From NCBI RefSeq assembly GCF_052113205.1, contig NZ_JBFRCU010000002.1, forward strand, positions 62,001-126,000: DNA of 64,000 bases, written 5' to 3'. A model generated the notes under the pieces. That model had not been told where the DNA came from. It saw only the letters and a list, made by a program, of their open reading frames with translations, and made no database searches. Shown here piece after piece: positions 52,606-60,896 of this stretch. This DNA is from Inquilinus sp052113205. Lineage in GTDB: Bacteria; Pseudomonadota; Alphaproteobacteria; DSM-16000; Inquilinaceae. The position numbers were made by a program, and so were the translations under genes. Each line of letters starts with the position of its first letter. Within the stretch, counting starts at the first letter, position 1.

Positions 52606-52627
52606 GGCTCCTTCCCTACAAAAGAAC

Positions 52628-52713
52628 CGTCATTGCGAGGAGGCAAAGCCGACGAAGCAATCCATGCTGCCGCTCTTGCTGCCCTGGATTGCTTCGCTGC
52701 GCTCGCCATGACG
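52628..52713. repeat. Hairpin (REP-like) intergenic repeat, copy 2
   Basis: Starts CGTCATTGCGAGGAGGC as in the copy at 25514-25600 and ends with GCTGCGCTCGCCATGACG; only the loop and a few bases differ. It lies between the convergent SPFH and asparagine-synthetase genes. Even the flanks (AACC before, a TTTA-rich stretch after) are alike. Confidence 0.85.
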
Positions 52714-52736
52714 ATCCTTTAGTAGGCTCGCCGATA

Positions 52737-54611
52737 TCAGGCATAGCCCGGCATGTCGAACTCCTCCAGGAACAGCCCGAAGGTCAGCACCAGCATCAGC
52801 ACATCCGTGTCGAAGGTGGCGTTGATCTGCGTGGTCCCGGCCATGTGCTGCCGGCGCAGGCGCTCCACCGTTTCGGCATCGAAGTAATTCTGCCGGCGGA
52901 TCAGTTCGGGCGACAGCAGATCGTCGATCCAGTCGACCCGCTGGGCCAGGAGATAGGGCGACCCCGGCGCCACGAAGCTGAACTTCTCGCGCCCGGCGAC
53001 CGCCGGCGGCAGGTATTTCCTGGCGATCTCCCGCAGCAGCCACTTCTCGGTGTCGTCCCGGACCAGCAGGTCGGGTGGAATCGAGCGGACGAAGTCGACG
53101 ACCTCGATGTCGAGGAACGGATAGCGCGCCTCGATCGAATTGGCGTAAGAGACGCGGTCGCCGTGATCGGCCAAAAGATGGTCGGCCAGCCGCAGCTTGA
53201 AGTCAGCATAGGAGCGCTGGTGCAGCGGGTGGCGCCCGGCGAGGCATGATCGGTCGACGGGCGGCCGCTGCGTGCATTCGAACCGCGGCAGCGCCGCGGC
53301 GACGGCGGGCGAATAGAGCCCCGCCTTGGTCTCGCGGAACAGACGGTAGTCGCGCTCGTAGAAGAAGGCCGGGTCACCCCACAGCTCCGCCCGGACCTCG
53401 TCCTCGAGCATCGCCTCGAGCGGGTCGGCGGTCCCCGGGGACCGGCCGCCGGTGGCATCGAAGCGATAGCCGACATAGCCGGCGAACAGCTCGTCCGCCC
53501 CCTCCCCGGTCAGGACCACCTTGTGGCCGCTCTCGCGCACCATGGCCGACAGCGCCAGCGAGCAGGTGTTGTAGGCCTCCTTCAGCGGCGCCTCGGCCGC
53601 CGCCACCGCTTGGCGAAGCCGGCGGATGATCTCGGCCGGCGGGAACTCGATCTCGTGATGCCGCGTGCCCAGTTGCTCGGCCATCAGCCGCTGCGGCCGG
53701 CGCTCGTCGATATCGGCCTGCGGAAAGGTGATCGAGTAGGAATGGAACTGGCGGTCCGGTGCCGCCGCCTGCGCCAGGGCGCCGATCAGGCTCGAATCGA
53801 GGCCCCCGCTGAGATAGAAGCCGACCGGGACATCGGCATCGAGCCGACGGCGCACCGACGCCAGCAGCAATTCCTCCAGCCGCGCGACATAGAACTCGGT
53901 CTCGCGCCGTTCGGCCGGCCGGGCGGCCTCGGGATACACCAGGTCCCAATAGGGCCAGGTGTGGGCCGGGCGGCCGGAGCCGGCCTCCAGCACATGGCCT
54001 GGCGGTAGGGCGTGGATGCCCTGGAACATGGTGGTGGGGCTGACCATTCCCGGGAAGGTCAGGATCTGGTCGAGACCGGCGAGATCGACCCGTCGCTCGA
54101 CCGTCGGATGCGCCAGCAGGGCCTTGATCTCCGAGGCGAACAGCAGCTCGCCCCCCGCCTCGGTATAGAACAGGGGGGCGATGCCGACATGGTCGCGGCC
54201 GAGCAGCAGCCGATGCCGACGATGGTCGTAGAGGGCGAAGGCGAACTGACCGTTGAGCCGGCCGACGAAGTCGGCGCCATACTCCTCGTAAAGATGAACC
54301 AGGACTTCGACATCGCAGCGGGTGCGGAAGCTGTGGCCGCGCCGTTCCAGCTCCTGTCGCAATTCACGATGATTGAAGATCTCGCCATTGCAGACCGAGG
54401 TGATCCGGCCGTCCTCGCTGTGGTGCGGCTGGTTGCCGGTCGCGAGATCGACGATCGAGAGCCTGGTGAAGCCGAGGGCCACGCCACCCGCGGCGAAAGT
54501 GCCGCCGTCGTCCGGGCCGCGATGGCGCAGCCTGCCGGTCATGGCCTCGATCTGACCGGGATCGATCGGGCGGTCCCGGTCCGAGCTGAAGAGTCCGACG
54601 ATGCCGCACAT
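52737..54611 (-). CDS. Glutamine-hydrolysing asparagine synthetase-like amidotransferase (AsnB family) in the NRPS-PKS cluster
   Basis: The protein of about 624 aa has an N-terminal class II glutaminase domain beginning MCGIVGLFS, where Cys2 is the nucleophile after Met removal, with RHRGPDD and VCNGEIFNH. A C-terminal AsnB synthetase domain with the PP-loop GFYLSGGLDSSLIGAL and LTGEGADELFAGY follows. I used the ATG at 54611 so that Cys becomes residue 2; an upstream start would bury it. AsnB normally makes asparagine, but homologues in natural-product clusters amidate carboxylates. Its place between the NRPS/hydrolase genes and the PKS operon suggests either amidation of the product or supply of an amide. 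No other amino-acid biosynthesis genes are nearby. Confidence 0.88.
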   Translation of the reverse strand: MCGIVGLFSSDRDRPIDPGQIEAMTGRLRHRGPDDGGTFAAGGVALGFTRLSIVDLATGNQPHHSEDGRITSVCNGEIFNHRELRQELERRGHSFRTRCDVEVLVHLYEEYGADFVGRLNGQFAFALYDHRRHRLLLGRDHVGIAPLFYTEAGGELLFASEIKALLAHPTVERRVDLAGLDQILTFPGMVSPTTMFQGIHALPPGHVLEAGSGRPAHTWPYWDLVYPEAARPAERRETEFYVARLEELLLASVRRRLDADVPVGFYLSGGLDSSLIGALAQAAAPDRQFHSYSITFPQADIDERRPQRLMAEQLGTRHHEIEFPPAEIIRRLRQAVAAAEAPLKEAYNTCSLALSAMVRESGHKVVLTGEGADELFAGYVGYRFDATGGRSPGTADPLEAMLEDEVRAELWGDPAFFYERDYRLFRETKAGLYSPAVAAALPRFECTQRPPVDRSCLAGRHPLHQRSYADFKLRLADHLLADHGDRVSYANSIEARYPFLDIEVVDFVRSIPPDLLVRDDTEKWLLREIARKYLPPAVAGREKFSFVAPGSPYLLAQRVDWIDDLLSPELIRRQNYFDAETVERLRRQHMAGTTQINATFDTDVLMLVLTFGLFLEEFDMPGYA

Positions 54612-54695
54612 CCTGGCCGCCATCCCGCCTTGTTGAACCCGCACAACGGCGCCGCCCCCGACACCGGGTGTCGAGGACGGCGCTTCCTTCAGACC

Positions 54696-56444
54696 TCACT
54701 GGGCGGCGCTGGTGGTGAATGTCCACAAAGGCCCGTTCACCAACGGGATCACCTGATCCTGCGCGACGGTATCGACCCGCCAGTAATAGGTGGCGCCGGG
54801 CTTCAGCATCGCCTCGACACCGGTCCCCGGAACGTTCTTGAATTCCACGCCGTCATGCGCATCGGGACTTGCCTGATCGACCGCGTCGGCGTCCGTCCCC
54901 CAATAGACGTTGTAGCTCGTCCCATAGATCCGGCCGGCCTGCCAGGCGAGGTCAACCAGGCCGTTGATGGGTTTCACCTGCGCACTCTCGCCCGGCTGCG
55001 GCGTCGTCACGGCCGACGAGACCAGCGGCATGATCTGGTCGAGCATGTTGGCCTCCCACTCCTGGTCCCAGGTGTTGGAGGCCAGCACGAAGAACGTGTC
55101 CGCGTCGAAGAAGTAATAGAGCAAGGTCTTGTAGCCCGGGAACGCCCCGCCATGGCCGCGGGCGCTGCCATANGACCGCGCCGGCTGCATCAGCCCGCCG
55201 ACGCCGTAGTCCATCGGCTGCCAGCCGATATGGATGTCCGCCGAGACGAAGGTGAACCATTTCTCCTTGGTGCCCTGGTTCAGCAACTGGTCGGATCGGA
55301 ACATCCCCTCTCCGAACTTCAGCAGATCCCACGGCGTCGAGACGATGGCCCCCGCTGTCCAGGCATAGCTCGGATTCGTCGCGGTGACGTCGCACCAGTC
55401 CTCGTAGACCTGCTGCGGATAGGGGATCGAACCCCATTTGGTGTAGCCGTGCATCTGCGGCAGTTGCTGATCGTTGGTCGCGAAATAGGTGTCCCGCATG
55501 CCGAGCTTATCCATCACGTAATGCTGGATCACCTGCTCAGCCTTCTGGCCGCTGATCTTCTCGGCGATCATTCCCAGCAGGATGTAGTTCGAGTTGGAGT
55601 AGTACCAGAAGGGATATTGCGGCGGCTCCGGCGGCGCGCTCCCGTAGATGGTCGCCCAGTAGGGATTCGGATAGGTCGCGCCGGGTGCGAAGTCGGACGG
55701 CAGCGGCGGGTTCGGACCGTTGTTGCTCAATCCGCTCATCAATTGATCGGGATCGAAGTGCCGTTGCGGCGTTATTTGGGGCGAGAATCCAATATCGCTG
55801 TCGGCCAGATAGTTGGTGATGCCCGTGGTCATCTGCAGCAGCATGCCGATGGTCATCTCGTTGATATACGGTATCCCGGCGACGATGCCATCGTCGTCCA
55901 GGTATTTCAGCACCGGATCGGTGAGCTTGAGCTTGCCCTCCTGTTCCATCTGCAGAATCGTCTGGGCGGTGAAGATCTTGGAGACACTGCCGACGCGGAA
56001 CTGCATGTCGGGCGAAATCGGGGTCTTGGCCTCAAGATTGGCATAGCCGGTGGTGCCGAGTCTTACCCCCCAGTCCGGCGATTTGACGAGGATCACGGCG
56101 CCGGGGACGCGGCCATTGGCGGTGAAGCTGTCCAGCACCTTTTGCCAGGTCGCGGGGAAGGGCCGGCTCGGCTGTACATTGGATGCCGTCTTCTTCTCGA
56201 CGATCGGCCCGGAGATCGGCGGCGCAGCGCAGACTGCCGGCGGATAGCCGGGGACGATCGGGCTGACCTCCTCGGCGGAGCCTCGAGGGGCGGCCAGGGT
56301 CGCGGTCGGACCGGCGATCGCCGGCGCGGCCCTTGATGTGGTCAGAGGCAGCGCCTCTGCCCAGCTGGGCGCGGCTGGCGCAATCGCGACGGACAAAGCC
56401 AGCGGCAGAAGCCATGGTGACGTCTTCGATACTCCGCGTTTCAT
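54696..56444 (-). CDS. Secreted beta-lactamase-fold serine hydrolase (S12-type) with C-terminal Fn3-like domain
   Basis: The 582-aa protein starts with a Sec signal peptide (MKRGVSKTSPWLLPLALSVAIAPAAPSWA), then a low-complexity Pro/Ala region, and a penicillin-binding-type hydrolase domain with S-x-x-K (VGSVSKIF, Ser153/Lys156), Y-S-N (282-284) and H-G-G (431-433). The last 85 residues (from about 497) form an Fn3-like beta domain ending YYWRVDTVAQ...LWTFTTS. It should act in the periplasm. S12 enzymes act on D-amino-acid peptides or esters. Lying directly after an NRPS with an epimerisation domain, it could cleave a D-residue-containing prodrug after export (ClbP-like logic) or provide resistance. 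ClbP's three C-terminal transmembrane helices are absent. AGGAGAT precedes the ATG. Base 55173 is ambiguous. Confidence 0.85.
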   Translation of the reverse strand: MKRGVSKTSPWLLPLALSVAIAPAAPSWAEALPLTTSRAAPAIAGPTATLAAPRGSAEEVSPIVPGYPPAVCAAPPISGPIVEKKTASNVQPSRPFPATWQKVLDSFTANGRVPGAVILVKSPDWGVRLGTTGYANLEAKTPISPDMQFRVGSVSKIFTAQTILQMEQEGKLKLTDPVLKYLDDDGIVAGIPYINEMTIGMLLQMTTGITNYLADSDIGFSPQITPQRHFDPDQLMSGLSNNGPNPPLPSDFAPGATYPNPYWATIYGSAPPEPPQYPFWYYSNSNYILLGMIAEKISGQKAEQVIQHYVMDKLGMRDTYFATNDQQLPQMHGYTKWGSIPYPQQVYEDWCDVTATNPSYAWTAGAIVSTPWDLLKFGEGMFRSDQLLNQGTKEKWFTFVSADIHIGWQPMDYGVGGLMQPARXYGSARGHGGAFPGYKTLLYYFFDADTFFVLASNTWDQEWEANMLDQIMPLVSSAVTTPQPGESAQVKPINGLVDLAWQAGRIYGTSYNVYWGTDADAVDQASPDAHDGVEFKNVPGTGVEAMLKPGATYYWRVDTVAQDQVIPLVNGPLWTFTTSAAQ

Positions 56445-56498
56445 GCATATCTCCTATAGTAGAAATCGCTGAAATTATTTATCAAAGTCACGTAGCTC

Positions 56499-59400
56499 TT
56501 ACGCTCGACTGCCTGTTAAGGCGTTTTCCTCTCCAACCTTTGACTGCTCACCTTCCGGGCTCGATCCGGCAGCGAAGCTTTCGGCGAGCCCCTGCGCCAG
56601 AGCGCGGATCGCGGCCGGCGCATGGAGTCCGGGGGCATAGCGCAGCCCGAGCCGGAGCCGCCCCGAGGTCACCCAAGCCTCCAGCTCGATCAGGCGGCGG
56701 CGCTCCATGGTGCCGATCGACGCATTCGGCAGCCGCTCGCTGAGCCGGAACGCCGGGTCGAGCTCCGGGACGGCGGTGCCGAGATAGTTGAGGCTGAGCT
56801 CCGCCTCGGTCCCGCCGATCGGGCTTGGCGACAGCCACCGCAGCACGCCCCAGCCCAATCCCTTCGACGGCACCGAGGCCAGCGCCGCCTCGATCCCCTG
56901 CACCGCAGCCGGGCCGCCCGGACAATCGATGAGAAATGGGAAATCCGCGGTGAACCAGCCGACCGTGCGGGCCGGATCGATGCCAGGCACGGGCGGGTTG
57001 CGGCCATGGCTCGACAGCATCACCCGCGCCAGCCGCCGACCATCCCAGCCGTGCAGCGCGTCGGCCAGCGCGGCCAGCAGCCGCGCGACGATCCGCGTGT
57101 CCGGAACGCCGGACGGAATCGCGTCGAGATCCACGGTCATGGCCTCGGTTTCGGCGTAGCCATGCTCGACCACCGCGGCGTCGGTCGGCAGCGGCGGCAC
57201 GGTGGCCCCAGCGATCTTCGCCCAATAGGGCCGTTCCGCCTCGAGCGCCGCGCTGCGGCTCCAACCGTCCAGCGCCGTCGCCCAGGCGCGATAGGAGGTG
57301 GTCTTGCCGGGCAGGACGATCGGCTGGCCCGTTGCTGCCTGGCGCAGGCCGGAGAACAGATCCTCGAGGATGAAGCGCCACGACACCGCATCCACCACCA
57401 GATGGTGCGCCGTCAGCAGCAGATGGTCGCCCTCCGCCAGCCGGTAGCGCACCGTCTTGAACAGCGGCCCGCGGCCGAGATCGAAGCCCGCCTGGAGCGC
57501 CGTGGCGTCGGCCGTCAGCGCCGGCCAGGGATCCGCCAGTTGGCGCAGATCGAACTCCCTGACACCGGGCCCGGGCTCCGGGGCGGCGATCTCCTGGATC
57601 CAGACGCCGGCGTCCTGGCGGCAGCGCAGGCGCAGCGCGTCATGGTGCCGCCAGAGGGCATCCACGGCCGCAGCGAGGGCCGCCCCGTCCAGAGGCGCCG
57701 CGGCCTGCAGCAGGACAAGATGGTTCAGATGCGCGAACCCTCGACTGTGCGCGCCGAACAGCCACCGCTGGATCGGAGTCAGGGGCAGCGCCCCCGTGAC
57801 CGGTCGATCATCTCCGCCGGCCTCCGCGGTCGCAGCGACCGCCGCCACCGCCGCCACCGTGTCAGCGGCGAGCAGGCCCCGAAGATCGAGCGCGAAGCCG
57901 TCCCGGCGGAGCCGCGCCAGAAGCTGGATGGCGCGCAGGGAATCCCCCCCCGACCCGGCGAAGGAGCCATGCCGGCCGAGCGGACCGCTGCCCAGCACGG
58001 CGGCAAAGGCCTCGGCGACCGCTGCTTCGGCCGGCGTCATCGGTGCCTCACCGACGGCGGATGGACGCTCCGGCGCCGGCAGGGCATTCCGGTCGATCTT
58101 GCCGGCGACGGTGCGCGGCAATTCGGGCAGCAGGACCACCGCGGCCGGGACCATCCAGGGCGGCAGCTCCGCCGCCAGGGCGTGCCGCAGCACAGCCGGA
58201 TCGACTTCGCCCCGCGGGACGACATAGGCCACGATCCGTTTCGGCTCGTCGCGCACGATGGCGGCGGCCTGGGCCACGGCCGGGTGCCCGCGCAACAGGC
58301 TCTCGATCTCGCCGAGCTCAACCCGATAGCCGTGAAACTTTACCTGGTTGTCGCGCCGGCCGAGATAGACCACCGTCCCATCGGGCTGCACCAACCCCGC
58401 ATCGCCGGTGCGGTAGACCCGACGGCCGTCCACATCGACAAAGCGCTCCGCCGAGAGATCCGGCCGGCCGAAATAGCCGCGGGCGAGCCCCGGCCCGGCC
58501 AGGCAGATCTCGCCGACCGCGCCGACGGGCATCGATCGTCCGGCCCGGTCCAGCACCGTCATCCGGGTGTTGGCGATCGGCCGACCGATCGGGATCCCGT
58601 CCGGATAGGCCGCGTCCGGATCGACCTCTTGCCAGCTGGCGCAGACCGAAGCTTCGGTCGGACCATAGGCGTTGAAGTAGCGCAGCCTGCGGGCATAGTG
58701 CCTGGCATCGCGCTCGTCGGGCGGCTCGCCCGCGGTGAGCAGCACGCGCAGGCCGCCCAGATCGGCGCCGTCGAGCGCCCGCAGATAGGAGGGCGGCAGC
58801 GTCGCCACCGTCACCCGCTCCGCAGCCATCAGCGCCAGCAGCCTGGCGCCGTCGCGGATCGTCGCCTCCGGCGCCAGCACCAGCCGGGCGCCGGCCAGCA
58901 GCGCCATGAAGATCTCGGAGAGCGAGGCGTCGAACGAGCAGGAAGCGAACTGAACGACGGCGTCGTCGGGCCGGACGCCGAACCCCGAGATCTGCGCCAG
59001 GATCATGTTGACGAAGCCGCGATGCTCGACCGCCACGCCCTTCGGCCGGCCGGTCGAACCCGAGGTGAAGATGATGTAGGCCAGGCTCCGCGGCGACGCC
59101 CCGCCCAACCGTTTCCCGGCTGCCACAGCTTCGCCGGCGATTGGACGGGCAACACCGGGGCGCAGCGGCGCCAGCCGCGCCGCCCCGGCCGCGTCGGTCA
59201 GCACCGTGCGACAGCCGGTGTCGTCGAGCATGAAGCCGATGCGCCCGTCGGGGAAGGCCGGGCTCAAAGGCAGGTAGACGCCACCCGCCTTGAGGANGCC
59301 CAGCAAGGCGACGATCCGGCCGATCCCGCGATCCGCCAGCACGCCCACCACCTCTTCCGGCGCAAGTCCGTCGGCCAGGAGCCGGCGGCCGACATCGTCC

Positions 59401-60896
59401 GCCGCCCGGTCCAGCTCGCGATAGCTCAGCCGCTCGTCCCCGGCCGACACGGCTTCGGCGTCTGGCGTGCGATCGACCTGGGCGTGCCAGAGGTCGACCA
59501 GCGTCGCCGTCTCGGGCCAGGGCACGGCCGGCCCGGCAGCGCCGGCCTCGAGCGCCTGCCGCTCCTCGGCACCCAGCACGTCGAGCTCGTCCACCGGCCG
59601 ATCGGGATCGGCCAGCACCTGCGCCACCAGCGAACGCAGTTGCGCCTCAATCTGCCGCATCCGGGCAGGGGCGAAGACGGCCGCATCATAGGGCAGGGTC
59701 ACATCGAGCGCGGCGCCGGCATGCACCATCACGCCGAAATCATAATTGGCCTGTTCCAACGGCTCGGCCATAGTGACCCGGAACTCGGCATCCGCCGTGC
59801 CGTCCTCCACCGCCGGATAGTTCTCGAAGACCAGCAGATGGTCGAGCAGCCCGTCCGGCACCGCGGAGGCCGTCTGGATCTCGGCCAGGCCGGCGTGGTC
59901 ATGCGCAAGGCCGTCGAGGGCCTGGCGCTGCAGCGCCTGCAGCAGCCCGGCGAAACCCTGCCGCGGAGCCAGGCGGACCCGCACCGGCACGGTGTTGATG
60001 AAACAGCCGACCAGGCGCTCCACGCCCGGGATCGCAACCGAGCGGCCCGACACCACGGTGCCGAAGACCACGTCCCCTCGGTCGACCCAGCGCCCGAGCA
60101 GAATGCCCCAGAGCGCCTGGAGCATGGTGCCGAGCGTGACACCGCTGCGCGCCGCGAGAGCCGCTGCGGCAGCGGTCTCGCGCTCGCCGATGCGAAAGCG
60201 ATGCATCGCCGGCTGCGGCCGGGCGCGGCGGCCGGCCGGCCGCGGCAGGGTGGAGAGTTCGTCATACTCGGCCAGCAGGGTCGCCCAATGGCGGCGCGTT
60301 GCGGCCGGATCGCGGTCCGCCAGCGCCGCCAGATAGTCCCCGGGCGCCGGCGGTGCCGGCAGATCCGGCGCCCGGCCCGATCGGGCCGCGGCATAGATCC
60401 GGGCGAATTCATCGAGCAGGATGGCGCCGGACCAGCCGTCGAGCAGGATATGCGGGTGGCTCCAGATCATCTCGAAGCGGTCGGGACCCAGGCGGAACAG
60501 CTGGATCCGCATCAGCCGGTCGCGGCGCAGGTCGAAGCCCCGCCTCTCATCCGCGCGACGCCATGCCTGGATCCGCGCGGCCGCGTCGGCCCCTTCGAGA
60601 TCCTCGAAGCCGAACTCCACGGTCTGCCGCTTCAGCACGATCTGGAGCGGCTGCGATGTGGTTTCGTAGTCGAAGGTCGACCGCAGCAACTCGTGCCGCT
60701 CCATCAGCCGGTTCCACGTCGCCTCACACAGCGCCGGGTCGAAGGCGCCGTCGATCGTGAACGAGACCTGCCGGAAATAGGGCGGCGCCTCCGGCGTTGA
60801 CAGTTCATGGAACAGCATGCCCTGCTGCAGCGGCCGCAGCGGGTAGATCCGCTCGACTGTCTCCCGCGACAGCCGGGGTGCCGTGTCATTCGCCAC
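56499..60896 (-). CDS. Non-ribosomal peptide synthetase module C-A-PCP-E (Tyr-like code, D-residue)
   Basis: About 1465 aa. The C domain has SHPHILLDGWS (about 148), where the first His of HHxxxDG is Pro but the catalytic second His and Asp are kept. The A domain has FTSGSTGRPKG (about 608), YGPTEASVC and KFHGYRVE; my reading of the specificity positions is D-A-S-T-L-A-A-V-C-K, closest to a known Tyr code. The PCP has GGDSLRAIQ (about 983). The C-terminal epimerisation domain has AHHLVVDAVSW (about 1163) and LNYLGT. It should incorporate an aromatic residue, probably Tyr, and convert it to the D-form. The GTG at 60896 (GAGGGG upstream) overlaps the previous gene by 11 bp; an ATG at 60923 is possible. 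Base 59297 is ambiguous. Confidence 0.91.
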   Translation of the reverse strand: MANDTAPRLSRETVERIYPLRPLQQGMLFHELSTPEAPPYFRQVSFTIDGAFDPALCEATWNRLMERHELLRSTFDYETTSQPLQIVLKRQTVEFGFEDLEGADAAARIQAWRRADERRGFDLRRDRLMRIQLFRLGPDRFEMIWSHPHILLDGWSGAILLDEFARIYAAARSGRAPDLPAPPAPGDYLAALADRDPAATRRHWATLLAEYDELSTLPRPAGRRARPQPAMHRFRIGERETAAAAALAARSGVTLGTMLQALWGILLGRWVDRGDVVFGTVVSGRSVAIPGVERLVGCFINTVPVRVRLAPRQGFAGLLQALQRQALDGLAHDHAGLAEIQTASAVPDGLLDHLLVFENYPAVEDGTADAEFRVTMAEPLEQANYDFGVMVHAGAALDVTLPYDAAVFAPARMRQIEAQLRSLVAQVLADPDRPVDELDVLGAEERQALEAGAAGPAVPWPETATLVDLWHAQVDRTPDAEAVSAGDERLSYRELDRAADDVGRRLLADGLAPEEVVGVLADRGIGRIVALLGXLKAGGVYLPLSPAFPDGRIGFMLDDTGCRTVLTDAAGAARLAPLRPGVARPIAGEAVAAGKRLGGASPRSLAYIIFTSGSTGRPKGVAVEHRGFVNMILAQISGFGVRPDDAVVQFASCSFDASLSEIFMALLAGARLVLAPEATIRDGARLLALMAAERVTVATLPPSYLRALDGADLGGLRVLLTAGEPPDERDARHYARRLRYFNAYGPTEASVCASWQEVDPDAAYPDGIPIGRPIANTRMTVLDRAGRSMPVGAVGEICLAGPGLARGYFGRPDLSAERFVDVDGRRVYRTGDAGLVQPDGTVVYLGRRDNQVKFHGYRVELGEIESLLRGHPAVAQAAAIVRDEPKRIVAYVVPRGEVDPAVLRHALAAELPPWMVPAAVVLLPELPRTVAGKIDRNALPAPERPSAVGEAPMTPAEAAVAEAFAAVLGSGPLGRHGSFAGSGGDSLRAIQLLARLRRDGFALDLRGLLAADTVAAVAAVAATAEAGGDDRPVTGALPLTPIQRWLFGAHSRGFAHLNHLVLLQAAAPLDGAALAAAVDALWRHHDALRLRCRQDAGVWIQEIAAPEPGPGVREFDLRQLADPWPALTADATALQAGFDLGRGPLFKTVRYRLAEGDHLLLTAHHLVVDAVSWRFILEDLFSGLRQAATGQPIVLPGKTTSYRAWATALDGWSRSAALEAERPYWAKIAGATVPPLPTDAAVVEHGYAETEAMTVDLDAIPSGVPDTRIVARLLAALADALHGWDGRRLARVMLSSHGRNPPVPGIDPARTVGWFTADFPFLIDCPGGPAAVQGIEAALASVPSKGLGWGVLRWLSPSPIGGTEAELSLNYLGTAVPELDPAFRLSERLPNASIGTMERRRLIELEAWVTSGRLRLGLRYAPGLHAPAAIRALAQGLAESFAAGSSPEGEQSKVGEENALTGSRA

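Noticed and set aside
56622..60800. A 1392-codon open frame opposite the NRPS gene
   Set aside because: It lies antisense to well-defined C, A, PCP and E domains and has no motifs of its own.
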